Shown here in pieces: positions 22,745 to 34,595 of a DNA stretch of 64,000 bases (positions within the stretch are counted from its first letter, which is position 1; each line of letters opens with the position of its first letter). This stretch comes from Athripsodes cinereus (Eukaryota > Arthropoda > Insecta > Trichoptera > Leptoceridae). The notes under the pieces are model-generated. The model had not been told where the DNA came from and ran no database searches. It saw nothing but the letters and a program-made list of their open reading frames with translations. The position numbers and the translations under genes are program-made. Location of the stretch: assembly GCA_947579605.1 (NCBI GenBank), contig OX388317.1, positions 12,357,384 to 12,421,383 of the forward strand. Reading direction: 5' to 3'.

Positions 22745-23175
22745 GAACCACCCAGCAAAGAATTGGTCTCCCACTATTTTCCGAAAGTTTTCGAGTGTTC
22801 TTTAAAAGGCAAGTCGGCCAGTGTGGCGCGGAGGTAATGCTCTTGCCTTCGAATCACGGGTCTCGGGTTCGATTCCCGGTCAGGGCAAAGTGAAGAATGA
22901 CCTTTTTCAAATTGTTCTGGATCTGGGTGTTACATGTATGTTTTTAGTGTATCGTCGCGTTAGTACCCATAATACAAGATTCACATCTTAGTTTGGGACT
23001 AGCTCGATCTGTGTGAACTGTCTGTGCATAAAAAAAGTGTTAAAAAAAACATTTTACATCACAAATTTGTCTTTTTTTTTGTTGGCACGGAGAAGACAGT
23101 TTACTTGTTTATTGTATGCGCCTGGTCTGCAAACTACTCACTTGTTGGATACGCCGTGATGGGATAGTAGATACC
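22745..23175 (+). repeat. Family A copy interrupted by SINE-1
   Basis: The left part (22745-22811) has CAGCAAAGAATTGGTCTCCC and TTTTCGAGTGTTC. The right part (23036-23175) has AACATTTTACATCAC, TTGGCACGGAGAAGACAG and TACGCCGTGATGGGATAG. The SINE between them gives a relative age: this family A copy is older than the SINE-1 insertion. Confidence 0.75.
22811..23035 (+). mobile_element. tRNA-derived SINE-1, copy 2
   Basis: It has the tRNA-like head GTGTGGCGCGGAGGTAATGC, B-box GTTCGATTCCC, AAGAATGACCTTTTTCAAATTG, and the tail blocks TTAGTACCCATAATACAAG and TTTGGGACTAGCTCGATCTG. It is more complete in the tail than copy 1 and nested in a family A repeat. Confidence 0.87.
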
Positions 23176-23414
23176 TAGTAGTAAATTCTATTTATGTATA
23201 CACGTCTGTAAAATATATCGTAAGACCAAAATTTAGGACTGATACAAAATAGTTTTGAAAATACGGGATTTATTTTAACTTTGTACTTCTAAGACGAGCG
23301 TTAACAGCGAAAAAACTCATTTGCTGGCTAAATAACATGTTTCATTTAGGCCGCTAGCCTAATAGGTGAAGAATATAGGTGAGTTATTTTGTAGGTATTT
23401 TGGTACTATATGTT

Positions 23415-23640
23415 TTGAAAAGGTCCAATTATGGCTGCCCAAAAAGATCACAGTTCTTTCGTCCACGAGGGTCCTCACGATCCGAACGTAGGTACCTCTT
23501 TCTCAAAACACCATTCCTTTAACAACGACATCAGATACTGGGATTTTCATGGGAAGAGGTGACTTACATAATTAGCGCTAAAACGCCCTGAGTGGAAGAG
23601 GCTGATTTCTACTGAAGGATGGAGTGAAATAATTTTGGTG
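23415..23640 (+). pseudogene. LINE ORF2 C-terminal fragment
   Basis: It aligns with the 16008-16297 fragment: TGGCTGCCCAAAAAGATCAC, then GTCCACGAGGGTCCTCACGA, CCATTCCTTTAACAACGACA, GGGAAGAGGTGACTTACATA and CCCTGAGTGGAAGAGGCTG. Indels break the frame. Same LINE family, older copy. Confidence 0.7.
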
Positions 23641-24164
23641 TAGTATATTATTATTGAGCGTTGGTGTAGTAGGAGTATATTGGACTATGTATGCTTGCAT
23701 GCAATGTATCTAATGTAGTTGGTAGGTAAGATACGTGTAGTAAGACATAGGTACTCCTTGAAGCTTGTCGAATCCCCCACACAGCCATACATCATAATAT
23801 TATTACGATTAAGTAGTTGGTAGTTTATTGAATTGGGATTGAGCACGCTCTCATATAATATACATAGGTATATATTATATTGTATTATATCACCTAGACT
23901 CACTGTAGGTGCACTGCATGATAACTGAAATTATACGCCCTTATTTCGAGAATTCTCGAATTGGATGTAAACTTTAAAAAAATCCGGGGGTTAACTTTAT
24001 ATACGAGTACTAAGTCTCTACCTATCAATAAAGTAAAGTGTTTAAATAAAAAGATATTTAGATATTCGAAGACCTAGATTGTGCAACCTAAAATCATTTC
24101 GAGAAATTATAGTTAGTCGCAAGTAATAATATCGGCCTTCACACCCGTTCGTTTTCATTTTTCC
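23641..24164. other. Nothing recognised
   Basis: The minus-strand frame at 23685-23903 has no motif. No repeat family was recognised. Confidence 0.4.
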
Positions 24165-24297
24165 GTTTTTCAACGAAATTTGCCACTCATCCTAAATGTC
24201 TTAATGTTCTGTTGACACGGAGAGAACAGCTTGCAAGTTTATCCAGTCTGCTGGTTACCCCGCTTGTGAGATAGTGCGTAATGGTATAGTAGTAGTG
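24165..24297 (+). repeat. Family A fragment
   Basis: GAAATTTGCCACTCATCCTA, AATGTTCTGTTGACACGGAG and GTGCGTAATGGTATAGTAG, in family order, with an internal deletion between the CACGGAG and CTGGTTACCCC blocks. Confidence 0.7.
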
Positions 24298-25837
24298 ATA
24301 AAATTATAGTATAGAACAAAATAGGCCTCAGAATTTTACCTAATATTACGATATCGATACTTGAATGACACAATGAATCAGTTAACAGCCGTTCTTACCT
24401 AAGGTACAAATTAGATTTAGCTCTAGTGGTTTCAGGCAACAATTTTTAGTAGGCGCTGAGAAAATTATTCAAATAATTAATGAAATAGCTTTATTAATAA
24501 ATATAAACCAAAACTTTATATGCAAAAATATTCATGGGTATAAAAAAATAGTATGTTATCACATATAAATAAAATTTAAGTTGTATTTATTCTATAAATT
24601 GAATTTATTTATTTCCTAATTCAAAAATAGAGCGAGTACGGTCTCACATGCGGCTACTAAGCACGCCGTGGGCCTTCTGAATCTTAAAATTTGTGAAACT
24701 AGCTATATTCTTGATTATTGCACATAATAACGTTATATATGTAGTATGCACGGTAAACAACATACCATATTATTATATAAATAAAACAAATGGTTGAATT
24801 ATAAACATTTTCTATGATTTTTTTGATAATGAAATTTATTTTTGATGTGTATGCAGTTTGTCATAATAATTAAGAAAATCCAAGGGTTGTAAATAAATAA
24901 CTCAAGGTGTATTATAAAATTCATGATATTTTAAGATTAATCTTGGTTTTAAAATTTTATTAACACTCTTGTATTATTAAGGATAATTTATTTAAAATAG
25001 CACCACTCAACGTATCATCATTGCGACGGTAATCTTCAAAAATTATTTTCACTATATTCCTCGCAGCAAAATAAAACTAAAATGATAAAATCGCATTTAT
25101 AAATGTTCAAAATATTATATTAATATAAAAAATAACATACATGTGATCCAGAATTTAAAATATTTAAAAAATAAAATGGTTGTAATTTTGCTAATTCGTT
25201 TGCATGAAATCACAAAGAAGGGGTGTAGAGCCCTCTTAAGCAATATCTCGAAATGACGATAAAGTTTGCAAGTTTCATATTTTCGATAAATGAAACCTGT
25301 GTGAAATGCCCCCCAGATACAACGCCGCCATGAATTTATTCCCTGTTGTATATTTTATAAGTGTCTCCACGAAGTTTATGGTAAAAATGGACGTGTAGTT
25401 TCTCTTTACGGGAAGATAAATAAGTAGTTAGTTTGTGGGTATTCATATAATATAATATTATTATTTTTATACAGGTTTTATTTACATTATCACTATCAGA
25501 GTTATATTTTTATTCCAGTGCTTCTGTAAAATATTATTATAATCTGAAAAGGAATATGAAATGTATGAAATTGTGTTGCCCGTAATATAATTTTAGTGAT
25601 ATACAAAAAATCAACGTTTTTATTGCAGTTGAAATATTTACAGAATATTATAATGTTTACCTATTGATTTTGAAACATTTTAATATTCTCTTATGTTTTG
25701 TTTTGAAAAAGCAGTGTTATTCAAAACGAATAAAGTGCCTCATCGCCGAATAATAATATAAATATTCATAATATTTATATTTTTAAATAATAGGATAATA
25801 TTTCATTAATTTCCCAACAATATTTTTTTCTTTTTTT
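24298..25837. other. Long AT-rich stretch, nothing recognised
   Basis: No exon-like, RNA-like or repeat-like signal that I can support. Confidence 0.45.
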
Positions 25838-26007
25838 TAAAAAAGATATATCTGGGTTTTTGTTATAAACCCAAATACAACCTTATACACCTTTCACAGT
25901 AAGCTAAAAGCTTGTGTCGTGAAAGGGGAGTTTGCCGGCACCTGGGATCGAACCCCGGACCTCATGTTCATAAGGCCGAGACTCTACCTCCAGGCTACCG
26001 ACGAACT
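25838..26007 (-). mobile_element. tRNA-derived SINE-2, copy 1
   Basis: On the minus strand: GTAGCCTGGAGGTAGAGTCTC (A-box region), GGGTTCGATCCCAGGTGCCG (B-box), AACTCCCCTTTCACGACAC, TTACTGTGAAAGGTGTATAA, GGGTTTATAACAAAAACCC and a poly-A tail. The 3' part can pair GGGTTTAT with an AAACCC motif. Other copies: 33450-33618 (minus), 40490-40680 (plus), 46222-46385 (minus), with decayed pieces at 28262-28380, 37470-37560 and 45515-45612. Confidence 0.87.
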
Positions 26008-27722
26008 ACCGACGAAGGAATTATATGTATCAAAAACAAATAATTCGCGAAAAGCTTCAAATTGCTACATAACACATTGGTAAGCTCAAGACTCAAACAT
26101 CAAAAGCCATTCTATGACAGTTAAGTTCTCTCACGATAATCCTAAAGCTATACAATTATTGTTTTCATTAGAACGGTAGGGAAAGAAGGTTTTCTGGGCA
26201 ATTGATCATTGTACCAATGTACTAGAAAAAACACAATATTGTTTACCAAAAAAAATCAAGAATTCAAGTTATATATCCATACAAGTATATAGGTACTATA
26301 TATATGTAAAATACCCAACAGTAATAAAAAAGTCGAAGTTTTTATTTACTCGTTCAAGCAATTTGTACCAGGCCACCAAAGTATATTTTTACTCGAAAGT
26401 AGGTAATTTGCTTACGTTTTTACTTCCTACGCGCGTGTGGAATCGAAAAATAAAAAATAGGACTATGTAAATCCGAGAATTTGAAGTTAGCAGGTACATA
26501 TGATATTATTACGTCTACCAAAAGTTTATTTTGGACTAATACGGACGTATATGAATGAGGGTTCTTTCTTTAGAAACCGCAATATACTTCATTCATCCCA
26601 TACAGCCACGCCACACATCTTAAAGAACATGTGTGGGCAACTTCTGGCCCACGGGATATTTTAGTCCGGTGTTTTTACAACTCACAAATAAAAGAGGATG
26701 ACGCAAATAAGAAGTCAAAATAAATTTCTGTAAAATACTAAAAATAATTTTTAAACCTATTTAAGTACGTAAGTATTTTATCACCAATCGTTTTCTAACG
26801 ATTCAATAAATAGTATTTAGTGAAGCCTACACATGTGTGTATATTTAACCTATACATCAATAATCGGGTATCCGGACACCCTTTAAGGATTTTCAATCAA
26901 TCACGATGATGATGATATTGGGTGATATTTGTTTCTTTGGAAGCTGGTGAAAAGGTCGGCATTCATTTTGCTTCTAAAACCAGTGAAGCACTTTTACCAA
27001 AGTATCTTTTTCTCAATATAATTATCTTTTCATGTAACATCGTTACAAAATACGAATATCATGAATTACGTGATACCTTTACTATCCAGTTTCATAACTC
27101 GAAATTCGTTTTTTTTTTAATTTAATTGGTAATACACATAATCCACGCCACTCTATCAATTCCAAAAACAACTAAAAATAGACGGTTTCCTTTGTATGTT
27201 AAATATTTTGTTAATGAAAAAAAATTATGTACTATTTCAGTTCCACAAATTGAACGGAACAAAGACAACATGATGTAACTAACAGTGCAATTATTATAAA
27301 TTGTATATTTCACTTTCTGTGTGCTTTTAAAACAATATAATATACCAAAATTACAAAGATGACAATTTCTCGAATTTATAAGACATTTCTACTTGTTCGA
27401 GTTATGGAACTAGACAGTCAATTACCATCTACCAGGCATTTCTCTTATTCAATACTCAGAGAACACGTTAAGTTATATCAATTTGTTTATATAATAGAAG
27501 AGATATAACGGACAGATACCTACTTACACGGAATGTAAATTACTATAATGATTAATCATTTTAGAGCCCGACGCATTTTTGAACGATATAAATTTATTCG
27601 CAAAAATTTTGTTCGAAAAGGTTGTTCAGGCCAGTTGGTAAATAGTAAGTTTGTATAGTATGTAAGGAAACATAATGTACCTCTCACCTTCCTCTAACCA
27701 AAGCTTACACCAGCTTAATACA
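26008..27722. other. Mostly unrecognised; hAT-like scrap at 26620-26672
   Basis: TGTGGGCAACTTCTGGCCCA, followed by CGGGATATTTTAGTCCGG, resembles the GGGCC-rich terminal segments of the hAT MITEs in this window. No second end or target duplication was found. Open frames at 26922-27125 and 27122-27313 show no motif. Confidence 0.35.
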
Positions 27723-27992
27723 TTATGAGGGGCCGAGGGTTGGATTAAGAACTGCGGGAGTTTCAAGATTGTGGTGATCCCTCAGGACCCCTACAGTATG
27801 ACTGCTAATTTTCAAGTTCCGGGTTCCCCTAGGAATGTAAACGTTTGCTATATGAGCCCTGCATAATTTTATATTTATAGGTACACTTAGTTGTTCAAAA
27901 TATTATGCCTACTTCACATTCTTTTTTTATGATTGGTTCGAGAAAACAAAAATTCATTTCTAAGAAATATCACATAATCTCTCCTTTTTTCA

Positions 27993-28125
27993 TTACAATA
28001 ATAATAAACTTTATTGTACAAAATATTTGGATACAAATAATAAGGTTACATGGTATAAACGAATAATTTTGCACAATGGGCGAGTTTATTGCAGGGACGC
28101 GATATCTTCCAACTAGCCCAAATAC
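27993..28125 (-). mobile_element. LINE 3'-tail, minus orientation
   Basis: ATAATAAACTTTATTGTACA, GGTTACATGGTATAAACG, TTTTGCACAATGGGCGAGTT and GCGATATCTTCCAAC are nearly identical to 4686-4800 and to the inverse of 5528-5672. Confidence 0.78.
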
Positions 28126-28261
28126 AATATTAATTTAAAAATATTGTTCTATTTAGCATATGTTGGATATTAAGACGACTGATTAATTCGTAAAAAAAAT
28201 TGACCCGTGTGCTTACTACTAATTTTTTTTTAATATTAATCTCTGTTTTAACTTTCGAACC

Positions 28262-28380
28262 TAAATATATCTATCAAACACCCTTGCAGTAAGCGATACG
28301 CTTGTCCTGAAGATGAAGTACGTCGGCATCAGGATTCGAATCTCGGACCTTCTGACTAAAAGTTGGCAGTTCTAACATCT
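28262..28380 (-). mobile_element. Decayed SINE-2 fragment
   Basis: CACCCTTGCAGTAAGCGATA CGCTTGTC, GTACGTCGGCATCAGGATTC GAATCTCGGACC follow the SINE-2 order (3' body, GCCGGC region, B-box) with about one third of positions changed. Confidence 0.5.
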
Positions 28381-28665
28381 AACATCATAAAATATATATT
28401 GGTAGATACGAAAATAATTTAAAGTACCTAACTGTCTAGAGAGAAACTAAAAATGTATATCCTTAATACCTACTTAGCAATCAAAGAATGTTAAGGATTT
28501 CAGATTCTCTAGCACAGCCGCGTATCTACTGAGTAATAAAGAAATATAAATTAAACCTTTTCTTGGGGAGGGGGGGAGGACGCACGATTTAATTTGCCCG
28601 AAACCGGGACCCCCTACTGCCACTGTGTCCAAGGGCATCCCGGTATGTTCGACGGCCCTGGGTGT

Positions 28666-30107
28666 GAAGGCAGTAGATACAATACTTTATCTTAATATTC
28701 AGTAAAATGTCAAAATTGAATAAATTTAAAAATTGATCCATAAACTTACTGCTATTGAACCATGAATTCTGTACGAAGGCGGAGGTTGATACAAAAATCT
28801 TAATATTCTTGACAGATGTACAACATGTATTGACAGATAAGTAAATGTTCCTGTCTACGCGTAAAATCTAAAAAAGTCTATGGATTTACTCTGTAATATC
28901 TACGTGCAAATAAATCTATATACACACATAATATGAGTAGGTACATAGCACCAAATGTCGAGTTTAACTAAACGTGAAAAAATAATTTATTATTATTTTT
29001 AACAAAAGACGAATCTTCCTTTGGGCTATGAAAGCAGTGAAAAGGGAATGATGATTACAGCAAACGTAGATACAATACTCATATAAATATTTTATTCTGT
29101 TCGTCTCTCAACTTGTCTGTTCTGTTACCCTGAATATCTCAAAATTTTTATATACCTATGCTATTTAGTATTTATACAAAGTCTACTCGAATAATCTTTT
29201 AACCAATAAACTCAAAAAGTACATAAATAATGTGTTATGCGCAACAATCAAGTCAGAAGATCGAAAAAAGATTTCAAAAATAATCATATAACTCACACCT
29301 AGGTATTAATAATTATGATTTCTTTATTTTTTTCTTCTTGCACATCATCTCATACACATAACAAAATCAGCAAAGCAGTTTACATAAAAAATAATGTGAT
29401 GATAATTGCAGTGGCGACATTATCACTTAATAGCGATTTCTTCCATCTAACCATGATATTCTTCTTTAGCTTGAATAATTATTGATGAGATGAAGCTAAC
29501 AAATTCTTGGTGATGCCTCCATCACGTGCGTAAATTCAGATCAAAATATTAATTTTATTACTCTCGGGTTGATTTTGGTACCTACCTATAGTTTAAAACA
29601 TTGTTGCATAACACCATCCATATCAAATAATCGCTCAAAAATTACTTAAAGGGGGAATCGTGTAAGATTTTCATAAATGAAAGTACATATCATATAATTG
29701 CAAATAACCTTAAAAAATGAGGATAGTCTCTTCAAGCTTTACTGAAAATCACGTTTAAATATTTTAGGAAAAATATTACACTGTCTTAATATTTTTCACA
29801 TATAACACTGGACAGTAAAAACAATCTTTCTCGTATTTTTTTTTTCGAGAACATAGAACAAAACCAGGTTATACTAGTTTCGTATATTATAATGTAAAAT
29901 ATTATAATTCCGAAAATTCACATCGACATTTCGAAATATTAAAAAGCATAAATACATTAATATACCTACCTGGAATATTTACATAACACAATCTCGACTC
30001 ATTTTTATCTCGTTATTATTTGTACTTACATGACAATATGTACCCAAGTACTTGGAATTTCAATATAATATATTGTTGTAAATAAATGAGATTAAATATC
30101 GTAAGTA
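28666..30107. other. Mostly unrecognised; decayed LINE tail at 29320-29460
   Basis: The tail piece shows TTTATTTTTTTCTTCTTGC, CAGTGGCGACATTATCAC and GCGATTTCTTCCATCTAACC, distant matches to the minus-oriented LINE-tail family. No host gene was recognised. Confidence 0.4.
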
Positions 30108-30360
30108 AGGGCGTACCCTAGTAGGGGCAAGATGAGACAAATGCGCCATCCGACAATATCAAAATTTTTAAATATTACACCAAGCAGGCAAACATCCCCC
30201 ACTCCACCTGAAAGACATATGTTACTTACGCGGGATAACTAACTCAACAATGAGGGCTACTAAAAATTCTTTCCCTTTCACTGCAAGTTTATAGTTACAT
30301 AGGCACCTGCCCCCTCATAAATGAAATCTTGGTTACTCCCCTGATGCATGTACTCATGCC
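30108..30360. mobile_element. Possible hAT-like non-autonomous element
   Basis: The left end is AGGGCGTACCCTAGTAGGGG. The right end, inverted, is AGGGGAGTAACCAAGATTTC. Ends of the type AGGGGCGTAxCC are common in arthropod hAT derivatives. I could not resolve an 8-bp target duplication, so the call is tentative. Confidence 0.4.
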
Positions 30361-30596
30361 GAGTAGATATGTAGCTACATGGAATTTGAATACAATATGT
30401 TGTAAATAAATGAGATAAAATATTTTAAGTGTGTTAATTTTTTATATTTCTGTAGTTGGTGTTGAAAAACTATATTTTTTACTTGCTTGGAAGTGAGTGT
30501 GGAACAGTATTGAATTTGATTCACTTTCTATATTTAATCTCATACAAATACAATTATAAAGGAATAGTATGATTTTTATTTTACTACAAAGCAGAT

Positions 30597-30668
30597 GAAA
30601 ATGATGTTACTTCGTCATCAAAATGATGTTACACCATCATCAAAATGATGTTACTTCGTCATTAGATG
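30597..30668. repeat. Short minisatellite of hairpin-forming units
   Basis: Three units of about 22-25 bp, AAAATGATGTTACTTCGTCATC, with the middle unit reading CACCATCATC. Each unit can fold on itself (GATG with CATC), so the array is a run of small hairpins. Confidence 0.7.
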
Positions 30669-30769
30669 TCAATTGTCAGGAGAGCCATACATGTTTAAAT
30701 ACAAACTACCCCCTATAATAATAAAGCATGTTTAGAGGAATCATGGTATCCTCGACAAACAATAGATCT

Positions 30770-31120
30770 CCAATCCTCGAAAAACAATAGATCTCTCTCC
30801 CAAGTGTCCTGTAAAAAAGAGCTACTTGTAAAACATTATGTTTAAGGCATTTAACATCTTCAGTTCAGTGATGATGTATGTCACCCACTCTGAATGCCGT
30901 AATGTCTATGGCCATGGAGAGGACATCTTGCATGTTCATTACATGTGTTTGGTCAGATGGCTATCCCTTCAGGCCTGCCCAATGAACCTCCCGTGAGGAC
31001 AACTTTGGTTTGACTGTGCACATAAATAGGAGTTTCCGACTCCTGAGATATCCGGATAGAGGTGAGTCTCGCTTCAAAGATGGCTACCCCACTTGTGAGA
31101 AATGCTACGATGGTATGAAT
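30770..31120 (+). repeat. Family A copy interrupted by family C
   Basis: The left part has CTCCCAAGTGTCCTGTAAAA, CAGTGATGATGTATGTCACC and GCCATGGAGAGGACATCTTG. The right part has GGCTACCCCACTTGTGAG and GCTACGATGGTATGAATG. The interruption at about 30968-31078 is a family C insertion bounded by ATGGCTATCCC and ATGGCTACCCC. Confidence 0.72.
30968..31078 (+). mobile_element. Family C retroposed sequence, copy 1
   Basis: The sequence runs TTCAGGCCTGCCCAATG, CCTCCCGTGAGGACAAC, AATAGGAGTTTCCGACTCCT, GAGATATCCGGATAGAGG, TGAGTCTCGCTTCAA. Copies at 39497-39612 and 58165-58275 start and end at about the same places. The imperfect 11-bp flanking repeat in the host family A element suggests insertion with target duplication. 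The internal GGAGTTTCCGACTCC can form a small hairpin. It may derive from a LINE segment or a small RNA; I do not recognise the source. Confidence 0.65.
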
Positions 31121-32459
31121 GAACGAATGTTTAGAGGATAAAAATCTTACCTAAATTATTATTTCTGTATAATAAAATAATATTATGTATCTCAAGTGTG
31201 AAAAGTTTGTAAATAGTCTGTGTATATATAATAATATGTCTACGATATAAAATCAAAGACAATGTGGGACTGATATAGACTAGCAATAAAGCCAAATAAA
31301 GGGCCATTCGGATTTATTTACTCAGTGATCCACTCTGGATGTTCCTCCAAATTAAAAAGCTGTGAATAGACGTTTTGTCAATAGTGATCACTAGTGATGA
31401 CGGATGAAAGGAATTATCATTGACAAAATTCTGATGAAAGGCTATTTCACTGAAACGACCATAGACATGTTTTTTTTTATATATTATTTGTCTAATTCTC
31501 TATGAATTAGTATTGAATGTAACAAGTTGTTGTAGTGTAATCAAAACAAAAATGTTGATTTACACAAAATAAATTAATTGAGATATCACAGATAACGTGA
31601 AAGTCCTGAAAAATTAAATATTACTACTCTTAAGTTTTCTCAGTCAACATGATTGGTTTGGAAATTTGCTACATTACACATTATTTTGATGTTACCACTC
31701 TCTGAACAATGCCAGGTAGTCAACAATTATAAAACCATTTAAAATCACTATATACTTAATTATTTATGGAAAATGTATAAGAATCAAGTGATTTGTGGAA
31801 TAAAGTAAAGCTACTTTGATACAATTTATATAAAAATTTATTTCTTCAACTTCAAAATTGGTATATTATTTGGTAATGAAACTATAAATATATAAATTTA
31901 AATTTTTTGGCAATATTAGGTAATAATAATAAATGGACATGTCTTCATAATTTTTGCAACGTATTCTACTATTGATAAAAGCCCTTGGAGAACAAATTAC
32001 AAAACTTCGTTGACACTGGTTTTAATCCAATATTGAAACTAGATGAATTTATAAAGAAGAAATTTTGTGTGAATATTATTGAAATATTTTTAACCGTGTT
32101 AAATGAATAAAACAAAAGTTTAAGATAACAGAAATATTTCTGTAATATTTATATTGTCAAAAATAAAGATTATTACACAGGTACAACCAACAGTTTAGCA
32201 GTTTTACATATATTGACAAATTATCAACTACTGAATTAGTACAAAAATTATTAAAAACCTGTACCTACATAGCCATAGTATTTCATCATTGCATATTCAA
32301 AAAGGCTATCATTTAAACGATCAGCATAATATTGAAGTTATGTTCATCAGAAAAATGTATTCTGTCGACAAATATATCATATTGATATGCTACTTATGCC
32401 CAGAGAGAATATTATATTTCTATTGCAAATAATATGATATTGAAAACTCTAAATTTAAT
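31121..32459. other. Nothing recognised
   Basis: AT-rich. No exon, RNA gene or repeat could be supported. Confidence 0.45.
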
Positions 32460-33075
32460 CGACCAGCAAAATTATTATTTGTCCGGCAAAATTATTATTT
32501 GTCCGGCAAAATGATTATTTGTGCAGCAAAATAAATAAATGACCGGCAAACCGTAATCTAATTTTAATTAAACTTGTGTAAGCTAAATGTTTAATCTTGT
32601 TCAAATAATAAATCTATATATGTAGCATCATTGTATGTGATTTTATATGTAGCATCTGAATGAACGACACTAGCGTTTTTCAACATTTCAGTTAGATATT
32701 TCGTTGATATAGCAAAACGGAAACTGGGATTATATTTTTCGTTGTCATCATTAATTTGGTAAGGAATCACCAAAACTTCATGTGGATCCGAAGGTAGATC
32801 GGTGTGTGAAAAATATTGTTTATCAATTAATATTTTCTGCCGATCAAATAATAATTCTGCCGCTCAAATAACAATTCTGGTGGTCAAATAATTATTTTGT
32901 TGTGCCAGTATTTATTAAGTTATTAAGCCGTTAAAATTTGTCAATTTGCCAATATAATCAAGTTTGTTTGTAAAACAAGTGTTGCGTTTATTTTTTTATT
33001 TATTGCCAATGAAACCATTTTTTGCTGTGCAAATGACTTAAATGCTGATTTTTCTTGCCGAACAAATAATTAGTT
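32460..33075 (-). mobile_element. MULE-like relic with arrayed terminal repeats
   Basis: The left side has four direct copies of a 22-bp motif of the form GGCAAAATTATTATTTGTCC (32463-32548). The right side has the inverted motif several times (TGCCGATCAAATAATAATTC, TGCCGCTCAAATAACAATTC, GGTGGTCAAATAATTATTTTG at 32838-32905, and a weaker one near 33055). Between the arrays is a minus-strand coding scrap with a Mutator-like transposase motif. Inverted arrays around a transposase fragment suggest a DNA transposon with multiplied subterminal repeats. Outer ends and target duplication are not resolved. Confidence 0.55.
32591..32773 (-). pseudogene. Mutator-like transposase fragment
   Basis: The 60-residue minus-strand frame ends in ISTKYLTEMLKNASVVHSDA-TYKITYND. 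The motif h-HSDATYK-h is typical of the first catalytic aspartate region of MULE-type transposases, where it is normally followed by a GxPhhhhGTxD segment. That segment and the other catalytic residues are absent, so the fragment is non-functional. The start is simply where the open frame begins. Confidence 0.55.
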
Positions 33076-33449
33076 CCCATTCAAAAAGAGGTATGTGCGA
33101 ACATTTTTATTTAGGCGTACTCTTTAAAAACTGTTCATTAGGGCATTAAAATTGTTGTTTGGACTTTTTATTGCCATGTGATGTTATTTTTTAAGCATTG
33201 AATTTAAATATTTGATACTAAGAATCACTTTATAAAATGGTTATGATGTCATTATAAGCAGTTTATTCTAGAAATTCACATACCCCTTTGTGAATATACA
33301 ACGATTTACATTTTTAAAACAGGTCATGTGAGCAAACTGTAAGTCCGATATATCAACTTTTGCTGTTTATTATGATGCTAAAACTCAAACCGGAAGAAAA
33401 CTTTTCTACTTTATTAAAACTACTAATTTTTGTTAATGTATATTTAAAA

Positions 33450-33618
33450 AAAAAAAAGATATATCTGGGTTTTATTATATAACCTAAATACAAACTTATA
33501 CACCTTTCACAGTAAGCTAAAAGCTTGTGTCGTGAAAGGGGAGTTTGCCGGCACCTGGGATCGAACCGCGGACCCTTTGTTCCTAAGGCCGAGACTCTAC
33601 CTCCAGGCTACAGATGAA
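33450..33618 (-). mobile_element. tRNA-derived SINE-2, copy 2
   Basis: AAAAGATATATCTGGGTTTT, CTTATACACCTTTCACAGTA, TGTCGTGAAAGGGGAGTTTG, CCTGGGATCGAACCGCGG and AGACTCTACCTCCAGGCTAC, colinear with 25838-26007 and closely similar. Confidence 0.87.
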
Positions 33619-34275
33619 CTCTATATATTTGAGAGATAAAAAATATTTACATAATGTGATATTTTAAGTATGTACTTATTTTGATTAACTCACATGTCCA
33701 TTTTGGAAGTACTTTGAAAAAATACCATTATTTCTGAAAAGAGGACACAATAATCCATCTAATAATGAAATAAGTTTAGTATGCGTAAACATTTAACTTG
33801 TGATTTTCCTTTAATCCAACTCTGTTCACTACTGAATTGTAGATGAATAATTGTGTAACATAAACTTTTGTATGTAGATTATGTAAAAATATATAAAAAC
33901 ACTAACAAAATCATCATAACGCAATACCTCAATCGTTTTATTTCACAATTAGATAGGTTTTTACGCCCTCTTTTTAGAAATATATGAACACCCAGGATAT
34001 ATTGAGAGATTTTAGCCATAAAGAATTTACTAAGTACACATCACAGCTTCGGAATTAATATTTTTTTAAATTTAAGCCCAATTTTTACCATGATGGAGAA
34101 ATATGTATAATTTACTTTATAAAATTGTTTTCAATCATGAAAATCATTTTGCCCAAAACTTTAAGTCTTATAATTCTGGAACTACTTGTTGGATTTCCAA
34201 AATATTTTGCATTTTTTATTATATTTGTAAACACAACAAATGCATATTTTTTTCATTAAATATCTATGACATATG
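33619..34275. other. Nothing recognised
   Basis: The frame beginning at 34103 runs into a hAT element and is not a gene. Confidence 0.4.
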
Positions 34276-34283
34276 GTCTACAC

Positions 34284-34587
34284 CAGGCACGGGAAAACTG
34301 TGGCCCACTGGTATTTTTTTACGGCCCGCGATTAATAAAATATTTTTAGAAAATAATCACGTTTTTATTTAACGACTTTTTAAACAAAGATTAAAAATAA
34401 ATTTAAACTTATGTCTTGTAATTCCATCATCTCCGATCTTGTTCATTATGGCATAACTCAACCAATCCACACTGTATGCATTTTCATAATAATAAATAGT
34501 GAACAAATAAAAATTATATTTTACTAGCGGCCCGCCGATAATTATGAATTACTGAATTTGGCCCTTCATCCGAGTTTGCCCTGCCTG
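34284..34587. mobile_element. hAT-like MITE 1 of an abutting pair
   Basis: The left end is CAGGCACGGGAAAACTGTGG and the right end, inverted, is CAGGCAGGGCAAACTCGGA. It is flanked by GTCTACAC at 34276-34283 and 34588-34595, an exact 8-bp duplication. Subterminal GGCCCACTG and GGCCC blocks match hAT habits. It is 304 bp long with no transposase. Confidence 0.88.
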
Positions 34588-34595
34588 GTCTACAC

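Larger units (their letters stand above)
27723..28665. mobile_element. Possible decayed hAT-like element with nested repeats
   Basis: GGGGCCGAGGGTTGGATTAA near 27732 and, inverted from the right, CAGGGCCGTCGAACATACC near 28660 resemble degenerate CAGGGCCGnnTTAA-type ends. The interval contains a LINE tail (27993-28125), a SINE-2 scrap (28262-28380) and a G-run GGGGAGGGGGGGAGG at 28565. Pairing of the two ends is tentative. Confidence 0.25.

Noticed and set aside
25900..26007. Apparent tRNA gene with B-box GGTTCGATCCC
   Set aside because: Same sequence recurs with a shared 3' body and poly-A at three other sites; it is SINE-2.
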